Source of the DNA: Actinomyces sp. oral taxon 448 str. F0400
GTDB lineage: Bacteria; Actinomycetota; Actinomycetes; Actinomycetales; Actinomycetaceae
Length of the DNA stretch: 64,000 nucleotides
Assembly: GCF_000220835.1 (NCBI RefSeq)
Contig: NZ_GL985606.1
Span: 2,138,330 to 2,202,329 of the forward strand
Direction of reading: 5' to 3'
Below, piece after piece: positions 37,977-46,886 of the stretch. The notes beneath the pieces are model-generated. The model saw only the letters and a list, made by a program, of their open reading frames with translations, searched no databases and was not told the DNA's origin. Within the stretch, counting starts at the first letter, position 1, and every line of letters begins with the position of its first letter. The position numbers and the translations under genes were made by a program.

Positions 37977-38981
37977 TCAGTACCCCAGGCCGCGAGCAAC
38001 CTCGCGCAGCCGCTCGGCCGACGAGGTCAGGCGGTCGCGCTCGTCGAGGGTCAGCGGCAGCTCGAGGCGGCGCCCGGCACCCTTACGCCCGACGATCGTG
38101 GGCACCGACATGCAGACGTCGGAAATGCCGTGCCAGTTGTCCAACAACGGGGACACCGTGAGCACGCGCTGCTCGTCGTTGAGAATCGCCCCGATGATGC
38201 GCTGGACGGCCAGGCCGACGGCGTAGTTCGTCACGCCCTTGCCCTCGATGATGCGGTAGGCGGAGCGCACGACGTCGTGAGTGATGCGGTCGCGCTTGTC
38301 CTGGTCGAAGACGCCGCCGTCCAGAGTCCTGCCCCACTGAGTGATCGGCACGCCGCCGATCTCCGTGGAGGACCACAGGGCGACCTCGGAGTCGCCGTGC
38401 TCGCCGGCGATGTACCCGTGGATGTTCTGGGTGGCCGTCCCCGTCTCCAGAGAGACGAGGTACCGCATGCGAGCGGTGTCCAGCACGGTGCCCGAGCCGA
38501 AAACCTGGTTCTCCGGCAAACCGGTGATCTTCCTGGAGCAGTAGGTCACGACGTCGACCGGGTTGGCGACCAGCAGGAAGATCGCGTTCGGAGCGACCTC
38601 GACCAGCTTGGGCAGGATCTTCTCCATGATGCCCACCGTCGCACCGGCGAGCTCGAGGCGCGACTGACCGGGTTTCTGCTTGGCCCCGGCGGTGATCGCA
38701 ATGACGTCGGCGTCGCGGCAGATCTCGGGATCGTCGGAGCCCGAGACCGAACCGGCCGAGGTGAACTGGATGCCCTGGGCGATGTCGAGGGCCTCCGCCT
38801 CGACCTTGTCCTTCACGATGTCTTGCAGCACGACCTCGCGGGCGACGCCTTTGGTCACGCAGGCGTACGCGAGTGTCGAGCCCACGGCACCCGCCCCGAT
38901 GACGGCGACCTTGGACGGACGACCTCCCGAGCCTGTCGGGTAGGAACCTTGAGCACTGTTGGTGTTGATGGCCTCGGACAC
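37977..38981 (-). CDS. ldh: L-lactate dehydrogenase
   Basis: NADH-dependent reduction of pyruvate to L-lactate, 334 residues. The GTG at 38981 follows AGGAAGACC. The Rossmann motif is VAVIGAGAVGSTLAYA, with QDIV at the second strand. GQSRLEL holds the substrate Arg, VANPVDVVTY is conserved, and catalytic His is in GEHGDSEV. The LDH-type GQSR motif rather than a malate dehydrogenase pattern supports the call. The first 20 residues are a variable Ser/Gly tail. It suits a fermentative actinomycete that also has cytochrome bd. Confidence 0.95.
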   Translation of the reverse strand: MSEAINTNSAQGSYPTGSGGRPSKVAVIGAGAVGSTLAYACVTKGVAREVVLQDIVKDKVEAEALDIAQGIQFTSAGSVSGSDDPEICRDADVIAITAGAKQKPGQSRLELAGATVGIMEKILPKLVEVAPNAIFLLVANPVDVVTYCSRKITGLPENQVFGSGTVLDTARMRYLVSLETGTATQNIHGYIAGEHGDSEVALWSSTEIGGVPITQWGRTLDGGVFDQDKRDRITHDVVRSAYRIIEGKGVTNYAVGLAVQRIIGAILNDEQRVLTVSPLLDNWHGISDVCMSVPTIVGRKGAGRRLELPLTLDERDRLTSSAERLREVARGLGY

Positions 38982-39160
38982 GGTCTTCCTCCGAATCGGG
39001 TGGTGGCACGGCAGGCGAGCCGGCCAAGGCCAAGCGTACGCGGTGCAAACCCGCCCGTGGGGAAAACGTCATTATCCGTATCCGTTCAAAGCAGGACCGC
39101 GCAGCCGACGAGCACGCCGTGCACCCGAGTCTTCAGGTCGTCATCGGGCCGGCGATGCGT

Positions 39161-41152
39161 TCACGAACCGGACCGGGCCAGCCGTCCCAGGGCTCCGAGA
39201 ACGGTATCGCGATCCCCAGTGGGCCATAGCGCCGGCATCGACCGAGCCAGAAAGGAGCCGTAACGGGCGGTGCGCAGCCGCGGATCGAGGACGGCGACAA
39301 CACCGCGGTCATCGGGCCGGCGGATCAGTCGTCCGGCCCCCTGGGCGAGCAGGAGAGCCGCGTGGGTCGCCGACACACTCATGAATCCGTTGCCGCCCGC
39401 GGCCGCGACGGCCTCGCTACGGGCCTGGGCCACGGGATCGTCCGGGCGCGGAAACGGGATGCGGTCGATGATCACGAGACGGCAGGTGCGTCCGGGCACG
39501 TCCACCCCCTGCCACAGGGAGAGGGTCCCCACCAGGCAGGCGTCCTCGTCGGCGGCGAAGGCCTCCACAAGAGTCGACAGCTGATCGTCGCCCTGCGCGT
39601 AAACGGTCAGGTCCGTAGCGCCGCGCAGCACCTCGGCGGCCTCCGCAGCGGCCCGGCGCGAGGAGAACAAGCCCAGCATGCCGCCGCCGCTGGCCTCGGT
39701 CAGCGCGAGGAGCTCGTCCAGAACCGCCTCGCAGATCCCCCGCCCCGGCCTGGGCAGGTGGGTAGGCGCGTAGAGAATGCCCTGACGCGCATAATCGAAG
39801 GGGGTGCCCACGTCCACGCCGTCCCACCGATCCGAGGCGACAGTGAGTCCCAGGGCGCGGGCCATCGGCTCGAAACCGCCGCCCAGGGCCAGAGTGGCCG
39901 AGGTCAGGACGACCGCGCGATCGTTCAGCAGGGAGTCGGCGATCGCGGCGGCGACATCGATGGGAGCCAGCGTCAGGCGCGGCGGCTCCGCCCCCGCGCG
40001 AGGCCGCTCCACCCAGGCGACATCGCGACGCTCGCGCACCGAGTCCGAGGTCATTCGCTCGATCGTGTCGATCAGGTCGGCCACTGCGGTGCGGGCCAGC
40101 GCCGCTCCCCCGGCGTCGGTGCCCTCGTCCCTGCTCGCCCTGGATGCTCCCCGCACATCGGCGAGCACCCGCCGCGCGGCCCCGTCCAGGACGACGAGCG
40201 CTTCGCGCCCGGCCGGCGGCAGCCCGTCTGCCAGACGCCCGTCGGGCAGGTCGGCCAGGGCGAGCTGGAGGCGCTGGCCCGCCTCCTCCAGCTCGGTGAC
40301 CACCACCGAGGCGCCCCGCCGAGCGGCCGCGGCCACCCGCATGACGGCGGCCGCGGACAGGCTCACGGTGCCCTGGGAGCGGACCCGGCCGGCCAGCTCA
40401 TGGGCTTCGTCGACCACGAGGACCCGGTAGTCGGGCAGCACTCCGACGTTGCCCGCCGCTGCGATACCGAGCATAGCGTGATTGGTGACGACGACGTCGG
40501 CCTGGCTCGCGGCGGCGCGGGCCAGCTCGGGGAAGCACTCCTCGTGCAGCGGGCAGGACGGGCCCAGACACTCCGCCCGCGACACCGAGACGTGCGCCCA
40601 GGCGCGGTCGCTCACACCGGGGATCAGATCGTCGCGGTCGCCGGTGGCGGTCTCGGCGGCCCACTCGCGCAGTCGGACGATCTGCTCCCCGACGCTGCCA
40701 CGGTCGGCCTCCCCCACCCGGCCCGGGGTTGTCGCCGCGCCGGCGGAGAAAAGAGTGTCAGCGTCATCGTCGGGGTAGCCGCCGGCCAACCGGTGACGGC
40801 ACAGATAGTTCTGCCAACCTTTGAGCAGAGCCACGGAGGGCCGCACGCCGGTGACGGCCTCGACGGCGTCGGCCGCCACAGGCGCATCCTTGGTCATCAC
40901 CTGCCGCTGAAGGGCGAGCGTCGCGGTGGAGACCACGGCCCGTTCCTCGGCGGTCGCCGCGTGGAGCATGACGGGCACGAGGTAGCCCAGCGACTTGCCG
41001 GTTCCGGTGCCGGCCTGCACCAGCAGGTGCGAACCGGCGTCGAGCGCCGCCTCCACTCGGTCCGCCATCTCGGCCTGCCCCGCTCGAAGGCTCCCGCCGA
41101 GCCGGCGGACCGCCTCGGCGAGCGCCTCCCGGGCATCCCGGTCCTCGCTCAC
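39161..41152 (-). CDS. dinG: DinG/XPD-family ATP-dependent DNA helicase
   Basis: Superfamily 2, iron-sulfur helicase of 663 residues. GTG 41152 lies 7 nt after the hflX stop and starts (V)SEDRDAREALAEAV; the longer frame overlaps hflX and is rejected. Walker A is QAGTGTGKSLGYLVP. Four Cys for a [4Fe-4S] cluster are in NYLCRH, AECLG, PSCPL and EECF. The DEAH box is VVDEAHEL, followed by TSATLALGGGF and GAGRLIRRPDDRGVV. DinG is a damage-response helicase in other bacteria; no LexA box is seen near its start. Confidence 0.92.
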   Translation of the reverse strand: MSEDRDAREALAEAVRRLGGSLRAGQAEMADRVEAALDAGSHLLVQAGTGTGKSLGYLVPVMLHAATAEERAVVSTATLALQRQVMTKDAPVAADAVEAVTGVRPSVALLKGWQNYLCRHRLAGGYPDDDADTLFSAGAATTPGRVGEADRGSVGEQIVRLREWAAETATGDRDDLIPGVSDRAWAHVSVSRAECLGPSCPLHEECFPELARAAASQADVVVTNHAMLGIAAAGNVGVLPDYRVLVVDEAHELAGRVRSQGTVSLSAAAVMRVAAAARRGASVVVTELEEAGQRLQLALADLPDGRLADGLPPAGREALVVLDGAARRVLADVRGASRASRDEGTDAGGAALARTAVADLIDTIERMTSDSVRERRDVAWVERPRAGAEPPRLTLAPIDVAAAIADSLLNDRAVVLTSATLALGGGFEPMARALGLTVASDRWDGVDVGTPFDYARQGILYAPTHLPRPGRGICEAVLDELLALTEASGGGMLGLFSSRRAAAEAAEVLRGATDLTVYAQGDDQLSTLVEAFAADEDACLVGTLSLWQGVDVPGRTCRLVIIDRIPFPRPDDPVAQARSEAVAAAGGNGFMSVSATHAALLLAQGAGRLIRRPDDRGVVAVLDPRLRTARYGSFLARSMPALWPTGDRDTVLGALGRLARSGS

Positions 41153-41159
41153 CTCGCGC

Positions 41160-42761
41160 TCACCCGGATGCCGATGCCGCCGAGACGGCGGCGGCGCGCA
41201 GCTCAGCGGCCAGTGGCGCAGCGACCCGGGCGACGACGCGGGTGCCGGCCTCGAGGTAGTCGATGGCATCGATCTCGCCATCGGCGTGCACCCTGGAGAC
41301 CAGGTCGCCCCGCGCGTAGGGCACGACGAGGTCGACATCCGCCTCCGGACGCGGCAGCATCTCTTCGATGCGCCGTCGCAGCGTCTCCAGACCCCCGCCG
41401 GTGCGCGCGCAGACGCCGATCGCCCCGGGCAGGCGTGTGCGCAGGGCGGCGAGAGTGACGGCGTCGGCAAGGTCGACCTTGTTGAGCACAACGAGCTCGG
41501 GGACGTCGAGGCCGCCGGGGATGTCCGCGAGGACGGCCCGCACGGCGGTCACCTGACCGACCGGATCGGGGTGGGCGGCGTCGACGACGTGGAGGACGAG
41601 ATCGGCGCCGCCCACCTCCTCCAGAGTGGAGCGGAACGCCTCGATGAGCTCGTGGGGCAAGTCGCGCATGAAACCGACCGTGTCGGTGAGGGTGTAGACG
41701 CGTCCGTCGGAGGTCTCGGCCCGGCGCACGGTCGGGTCGAGGGTGGCGAACAGGGCGTCCTGGACCAAGAGGCCGGCGCCGGTGAGTGCATTCATGAGGG
41801 AGGACTTACCCGCGTTGGTGTACCCGGCGATCGCCACCGAGGGGATGGGGCCGCGGCGCCGCGAACCGCGCTTGACCTCCCGGGAGGGCGTCATGGACCT
41901 GATCTGCCGGCGCAGCTTGGCCATGCGGGCCCGGATGCGGCGCCGATCGAGCTCGATCTTGGTCTCGCCGGGCCCGCGCGAGCCGATGCCCGCCCCCCCG
42001 GCGACGCGTCCTCCGGCCTGACGGGACATCGACTCACCCCAGCCGCGCAGGCGCGGCAGAAGGTACTCCAGCTGGGCGAGCTCGACCTGGGCCTTGCCCT
42101 CGCGCGACTTGGCGTGCTGGGCGAAGATGTCGAGGATCACGGCGGTGCGGTCGACGACCTTGACGCCCACGACATCCTCCAGGGAACGGCGCTGGGAGGG
42201 GGCAAGCTCGCCGTCGACGATGACGGTGTCGGCGCCTGCGGCGGCGACCGTCTCGGCCAGTTCTCCGGCTTTGCCCGATCCGAGGTAGGTGGCGGGGTCG
42301 GGGTGATCGCGCTTCTGGATGAGGGCATCGAGGACCTGGGAGCCCGCGGTCTCGGCCAAGGCGGCGAGCTCGGCGAGACTGGTCTCGGCATCCTGGGCAT
42401 CGGCGGTGCCAAACGCCGGGACCCGCGCGGCGGCCCGGGGCAGGTCCAGGCCGACGAGCACGACCTTCTCCAGGCGGACCTGACGGTACTCGACCTCGCT
42501 GACGTCCTGGAGTTCGGTGCTCAAAGTAGCGACGCGCCTCGTGCCCGCGCGGGCCTCGCGCTCCAGGGCACCGTCGTCGAGCGCCTCACGGCTGGCATGC
42601 TCACCGGCGGTGGACGCCAGGGCGGTCCCGCCGCGGGAGAGGATACGGTCGACGATCTCCTCGGGCGAGGGGGCCCGCACCTGCGGATCAGTGAGCGATT
42701 GCGGGCGGGCCGGTTCGACGTCGTCGTCGGACTGGAGGGCCGGATCATTGGAAGCGGTCAA
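41160..42761 (-). CDS. hflX: Ribosome-associated GTPase HflX
   Basis: GTPase that binds the large subunit and splits or rescues stalled 70S ribosomes. The TTG at 42761 is preceded by AAGGA and gives 533 residues. The N-terminal HflX domain and helical linker include TYLGSGKAGELAE and SRGPGETKIELDRRRI. The G domain has GYTNAGKSSLMNAL, DTVGFMRDLPHELIEAF and LNKVDLAD. A 75-residue acidic N-terminal tail precedes the conserved part. The gene lies near miaA-dapF as in other actinobacteria. Confidence 0.95.
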   Translation of the reverse strand: MTASNDPALQSDDDVEPARPQSLTDPQVRAPSPEEIVDRILSRGGTALASTAGEHASREALDDGALEREARAGTRRVATLSTELQDVSEVEYRQVRLEKVVLVGLDLPRAAARVPAFGTADAQDAETSLAELAALAETAGSQVLDALIQKRDHPDPATYLGSGKAGELAETVAAAGADTVIVDGELAPSQRRSLEDVVGVKVVDRTAVILDIFAQHAKSREGKAQVELAQLEYLLPRLRGWGESMSRQAGGRVAGGAGIGSRGPGETKIELDRRRIRARMAKLRRQIRSMTPSREVKRGSRRRGPIPSVAIAGYTNAGKSSLMNALTGAGLLVQDALFATLDPTVRRAETSDGRVYTLTDTVGFMRDLPHELIEAFRSTLEEVGGADLVLHVVDAAHPDPVGQVTAVRAVLADIPGGLDVPELVVLNKVDLADAVTLAALRTRLPGAIGVCARTGGGLETLRRRIEEMLPRPEADVDLVVPYARGDLVSRVHADGEIDAIDYLEAGTRVVARVAAPLAAELRAAAVSAASASG

Positions 42762-42900
42762 GAATCATCCTTCGCGTATGCGTACGGCGGAGCGGAGCTC
42801 GACGGACCGGCCCGATGAGGGCGGGCCGTGGCCGGGGATCGCGTGCGAGAGCCTCGCACCGACGCGGTCTCATCGCATACGAACGAACCACAGAGATGGC

Positions 42901-42929
42901 ATTGTAGCGTCATCGGCGGCGATGGACCA
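42901..42929 (-). promoter_or_regulatory. Predicted promoter of hflX-dinG
   Basis: Minus-strand TGGTCC (42924-42929) and TACAAT (42901-42906) are spaced by 17 bp. The leader would be about 130 nt. Confidence 0.4.
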
Positions 42930-42959
42930 GCCTCCGACGTCGCACCGGTCGTCCTCATC

Positions 42960-42972
42960 TAGGCTCGGACGG
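42960..42972 (+). promoter_or_regulatory. Candidate leaderless promoter of the MFS gene
   Basis: TAGGCT (42960-42965) is 6 nt upstream of the GTG at 42972, with no Shine-Dalgarno. Confidence 0.45.
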
Positions 42973-44357
42973 TGCGCTCCACCATTCGCCGGCCTGACGA
43001 CTCCGCCCCTCCCTTAGTGCAGCGTCTGGTGACCACGAGCGTCGGCCGCCTGGCTCTGGCGCTGCTCGTCGTCGAGCTCCTGGCGGGGATGCAGACCTAC
43101 CTCAATCAGACGATCCTTCCGCTGCTCGCCACAGACCTGAGGGCCCGCGACCACTACGGGCTGGTGACGGCGGCCGGGACGGTGCCCACCTTCCTGACAA
43201 TGCCCCTGGGCGGGGCGATGCTGAGTCGGTGGCGCGCGGGCCCGCTCATGACGTCACTGACCGCCCTGCTCGTCGCAGGGGCGGTGCTGGGAGCTGCGGC
43301 CCCGGACATCAGCGTCTACGCGGCCGGGGAGGTGCTGCGCGGCCTGGCCGCCGGGGCGCTGTCGACGATCACCATGGGAGTGATGGTGGCAGGGCTGCCC
43401 GAGGCGTGGAGGCGCCTGTGCCTGGCGGCGGGCTCGGCGATGTGGGTCCTGTCCTCACTGGTCGGGCCCGTCTACGCGGCGGGGATCTCGGCGACCTGGG
43501 GCTGGCGCTGGGCGCTGGTGGCCTACACGCCCGTGCTCGTCATGGCCCGATTGGTCATGGCCCGTCAGATGGGCGGGCTGCGGATGTCCGAGGAGGAGGC
43601 CCGGCCGCCGGTTCTGCCCGCCCTGGCCCTGGCGTCGGGAGTGGCCGCCCTGGGGATCGCCCCCACCGGGACACCCTGGCTGGCGGTCGCGGGGGCGGCC
43701 GGAGGCAGCGCCGTCGTATGGGCCTGCGGAAGCGTCTTCCCGTCCGGCGTCATGCGTCTGGAACCGGGACGGCGGTCGGCGATCGCAACGCTCGCCTGGG
43801 TGTGCACGACCTACTTCAGCCTCGATCTCCTCATCTCACCGTCCGCGCACGACGTGCTCGACCTGGGCCCCGGAAGGGCAGGCCTGGCGCTCACACTCGC
43901 CGGGGTCGGGTGGAGCGCCGTCGCCATGTGGACCGGGGCGCATCCGGCGAGGCCGCGGCGCGCGTACCTGACGCGTGTAGGCGCGGGCTGTCTTCTTTTC
44001 GCCGTTGGCGGCGGACTCGTGGCGGGGGCGCTCGCCAGCCGGCTCCCGTGGTGGACACTGCACCTCGGCTGGGCCCTGTGCGGCCTGGGCATGGGCCTGG
44101 TCCACCAGGACACGATGATCCGCTGCGTCACGGCGCCCACCGAGCTGGGGGAGGCCGATGACGGCCTGTCCCCCGCGCGGGTCGCCACCTCCGTGACGGT
44201 CGCGGACAGCGCTGGAGCGGCGGGGCTCGGCACCTTCGTCACAGCTGCGGTCGCCCCGTCGGAGCAGGGGATCCAGGTCGATCTGGTCGTACCGGTCGTG
44301 ACCGTTCTGACCGCGCTTCTAGCCCTCACGGCACTGCTCGCCCGCCGGGCCGCCTGA
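42972..44357 (+). CDS. MFS transporter
   Basis: Integral membrane protein of 461 residues with about 12-14 hydrophobic segments. It begins with an N-terminal cytoplasmic tail (MRSTIRRPDDS) and a first helix LALALLVVELLAGMQTYLNQTILPLL. GAMLSRWRAGPLM after helix 2 corresponds to the MFS loop 2-3 motif, and LRGLAAGALSTITMGVMV resembles helix 4. The start is GTG 42972. Drug or metabolite efflux is likely, but the substrate cannot be read. It is divergent from hflX and co-directional with the methyltransferase. Confidence 0.8.
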   Translation: MRSTIRRPDDSAPPLVQRLVTTSVGRLALALLVVELLAGMQTYLNQTILPLLATDLRARDHYGLVTAAGTVPTFLTMPLGGAMLSRWRAGPLMTSLTALLVAGAVLGAAAPDISVYAAGEVLRGLAAGALSTITMGVMVAGLPEAWRRLCLAAGSAMWVLSSLVGPVYAAGISATWGWRWALVAYTPVLVMARLVMARQMGGLRMSEEEARPPVLPALALASGVAALGIAPTGTPWLAVAGAAGGSAVVWACGSVFPSGVMRLEPGRRSAIATLAWVCTTYFSLDLLISPSAHDVLDLGPGRAGLALTLAGVGWSAVAMWTGAHPARPRRAYLTRVGAGCLLFAVGGGLVAGALASRLPWWTLHLGWALCGLGMGLVHQDTMIRCVTAPTELGEADDGLSPARVATSVTVADSAGAAGLGTFVTAAVAPSEQGIQVDLVVPVVTVLTALLALTALLARRAA

Positions 44358-44519
44358 ACCCGATAGCTCCACCGCCCCTACCCACTCCGACGGGAACCAC
44401 GTATGAACAAAATCCGCGGCCTGCGGCGGGTGCGCCGAGCCAAGCACCGCACCCAAGTTCAGGGCCGGCTGAGACCGAGCCCGCAGAAGGCACCGGGGCC
44501 GTGGACGGGCGCGCGCCGG

Positions 44520-44532
44520 TAGCCTCAGGGTG
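44520..44532 (+). promoter_or_regulatory. Candidate leaderless promoter of the methyltransferase gene
   Basis: TAGCCT (44520-44525) is 6 nt upstream of the GTG at 44532. No Shine-Dalgarno is visible. Confidence 0.45.
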
Positions 44533-45140
44533 TGAGCGAGCAGTACTTCACCCCCTCCCCCGACGCCGCCATGCACGAGCGCACGCACTCCTTCGTCATC
44601 CGCGGAGTCGACCACCGGGTGACGACGGCGTCGGGCGTATTCAGCGCCGACCGCCTCGACAAGGGCACGCAGGTGCTCCTCGATCACGTGCCCGACCCGC
44701 CCGGGCAGGGCACCTTCCTGGACCTGGGGTGCGGCTGGGGCCCGATCGCCCTGGCTCTGGCCGACGCCGCCCCGCGGGCCCGCGTACTGGCCGCCGATGT
44801 CAACGAACGCGCTCTGGAACTGACGGCTCGCAACGCGGCCGCCGCCGGGCGCGCGGGTGTTCACGTGGAGGAGTCCTCGGCGCTGCGTTCACGGTTGGAG
44901 CGCGAGGGCGCGCGAATAGACCTCATCTGGTCCAACCCGCCTGTGCGCATCGGCAAGGAGGGGCTGCACGCACTGCTGTCCGACTGGCTGGGGCTGCTGG
45001 CCGACGACGGCGAGGCGTGGCTGGTCGTCAACAGGAACCTAGGTGCGGACTCCCTGGTCCGCTGGCTGGCCGACCGGAGCTGGGCGGTGAGCCGGACGGC
45101 CTCGTCCAAGGGGTTCCGCGTCCTGCGCGTGAAGCGCTAA
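44532..45140 (+). CDS. Class I SAM-dependent methyltransferase, RsmC/RlmG-like
   Basis: Probable rRNA guanine-N2 methyltransferase of 202 residues, the short single-domain form common in actinobacteria. QYFTPSPDAAMHERTHSFVIRG and VFSADRLDKGTQVLLDHV match the RsmC C-terminal family. The SAM loop is FLDLGCGWGPIALALA and the catalytic motif is WSNPPVRIGKEGLH. It lies near hflX and dapF, a conserved neighbourhood. The exact target base is not provable here. Confidence 0.85.
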   Translation: MSEQYFTPSPDAAMHERTHSFVIRGVDHRVTTASGVFSADRLDKGTQVLLDHVPDPPGQGTFLDLGCGWGPIALALADAAPRARVLAADVNERALELTARNAAAAGRAGVHVEESSALRSRLEREGARIDLIWSNPPVRIGKEGLHALLSDWLGLLADDGEAWLVVNRNLGADSLVRWLADRSWAVSRTASSKGFRVLRVKR

Positions 45141-45731
45141 TGCCACCTTCGAACAACACCCTTCAAAACCAGACTCTGAAGGCCGTCGAACGTTCAGCCG
45201 GCGCTCGTGAGGGGAAGTCCGAGCCCATGCGCCGGCGTGAGGGACTCGAACAGGTGGGCCTTCACTCCTCCCGCGTTCACCTGACTCGCCATGACGTGAT
45301 CGCACTCGGAGCGCCGCACGACCAGCCCCTCGACAATGCGAGCCCGCTCCGAGTAGCCGCCCGCCTCGCTCGCGGGCGCGCCCGCCCTCATCGACCCCTG
45401 ACGCAGGTGATAGTGAATTCCTCGGCCTGCCGGTAGCGCTGCTAGCGCAGGTCCAGCCGGCCGGTGCCGAAGGGCTGGAAAATCGAATCCTCCTACTGCC
45501 ATCCGGACCGCTGCTCGAGGCGAGAAGCCGGGGCTGTTTTATAAGCGTGCTTGAGGGGGAAGTTCACGACCTGCCGACGGCCAGTGGTATGGGGCGCGGA
45601 TCTCGATCTAGTCGAGTTCGGCACCGAGCGCCCGGCGGCCCGCCGGTCGGTGGAGCTCGAGCACATCACATGCCGATCTCGGACGGCCCATCGGTGCTTT
45701 CAACCGCCCCGCCCCTCTACACTGTTGCGCC
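45141..45731. other. Gene-poor 590-bp stretch, possible decayed sequence
   Basis: There is no convincing gene between the methyltransferase and the amidase. A weak hairpin CCTTCA/TGAAGG (45160-45182) follows the methyltransferase stop. A minus-strand frame (45194-45502) reads YSERARIVEGLVV and HVMASQVNAGGVKAHLFE, which looks protein-like but has no recognised family or clear start. Around 45490 the string tcgaatcctcctactgcca resembles a tRNA 3' end but cannot fold with its surroundings. Confidence 0.35.
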
Positions 45732-46886
45732 GTGACACACGGCGATCCCTGCAATCCCCACCACGCTTACGCTCACCGGGGCGCCGTCGAGGGTGCTCCC
45801 CGCGGCCGTCTCCACGGCTGGCGCATCCCGGTCAAGGATCTGCTGCCGGTGGCTGGCCTGCCCATGTCGCGAGGTAACGCCCATCTCACCCAGCGTCCCA
45901 CCACGACCGCCCCCTTCGCGCAGCATCTGCTCGCTCAGGGCGCCACCATCGCCGGCAAGACCCAGACCTCGGAGTACGGGGTCGCGACCTACTGCGAGCC
46001 GATCGGTTTCCCCGCCGTGGACAACCCCCTGTGGCCCGGGCGCACCCCGGGAGGGTCATCGGGCGGCGCTGCCGCGCTCGTCGCCGGCGGGCACGTGCGC
46101 GTCGCCCACGCCTCCGACCGGGGCGGGTCGATCCGCGTGCCCGCAGCCTGCTGCGGAATCTACGGGCTCAAACCCGCAGGCCGCGGCGGCATCCAGGGCC
46201 TGGTGGCGGCCGATCTGGACGATCTCGCCTTCGTCCTCGACCGCTCACCGCGTCGACGGCGTCTGCGCATTGGAGTCCTGACCGCGCCGGTCAACGCCGA
46301 GACCCCCGTGGCCGACGCCATGATCGCCGCGGTCGAGGAGGCCGCCAGCCTGCTGTCGAGGACCCATGAGGTGATCCCGGTCCCCGTTCCCTACACGCCG
46401 GAACGCTTCGCCCCCTTCCGTGACCTGTTCGCCTGGTATACGCGGGATCTGCCCGTCGAGTCGTCCCTCGGGCTGTGGCTCAAGGAGCACGGCCTGCGCA
46501 TGTCACTCTCCGACCACGCCGCCGCCGAAGCCGCCGGCGAGGAGACGGCCGGCCTGGTCAGGGCGAGCTGGGACGTCGACGTCGTCCTGTCCCCCGTCCT
46601 GTCCGAGGATCCGCCCGCGATCGGGCACTTCGCCGCCATGGCGCCCGAGGACGACTTCGACGCGCAGACCCGCTGGACCCCGTGGGCCACCGTGTTCAAC
46701 ATGACCGGGACCGCTGCGATGACCGTGCCCTGGCCGGTCGCCGGCCGCCAGCCGGTTGGCCTTCATCTGGGAGCGGTCGGCGGTGACGAGGCGGACCTGC
46801 TCGCGGCGGCGGCCGACCTGCGCGGGGACGTCGTGGACCGCCCCGGCAGTGGACTCACTCGCGAGGAGCCGCCGGCGCGCCGGTGA
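45732..46886 (+). CDS. Amidase signature family hydrolase, short form
   Basis: Hydrolase of the Ser-cisSer-Lys class, 384 residues against about 450-500 for most members. The triad is present: Lys in RIPVKDLLPV, Ser in PGGSSGGAAALVAGG and nucleophile Ser in DRGGSIRVPAACCGIYGLKP. The shortfall lies in the region after the nucleophile. The GTG at 45732 is 8 nt after TACACT, so it may be leaderless. The substrate is unknown; free-standing amidase is more likely than GatA because no gatBC is nearby. The end overlaps convergent brnQ by 32 nt. Confidence 0.85.
   Translation: MTHGDPCNPHHAYAHRGAVEGAPRGRLHGWRIPVKDLLPVAGLPMSRGNAHLTQRPTTTAPFAQHLLAQGATIAGKTQTSEYGVATYCEPIGFPAVDNPLWPGRTPGGSSGGAAALVAGGHVRVAHASDRGGSIRVPAACCGIYGLKPAGRGGIQGLVAADLDDLAFVLDRSPRRRRLRIGVLTAPVNAETPVADAMIAAVEEAASLLSRTHEVIPVPVPYTPERFAPFRDLFAWYTRDLPVESSLGLWLKEHGLRMSLSDHAAAEAAGEETAGLVRASWDVDVVLSPVLSEDPPAIGHFAAMAPEDDFDAQTRWTPWATVFNMTGTAAMTVPWPVAGRQPVGLHLGAVGGDEADLLAAAADLRGDVVDRPGSGLTREEPPARR

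Noticed and set aside
45480-45505. tRNA-like 3' end (tcgaatcctcctactgcca)
   Set aside because: The preceding bases cannot form the T-stem and no acceptor or anticodon arm is found upstream, so it is not annotated as a tRNA.
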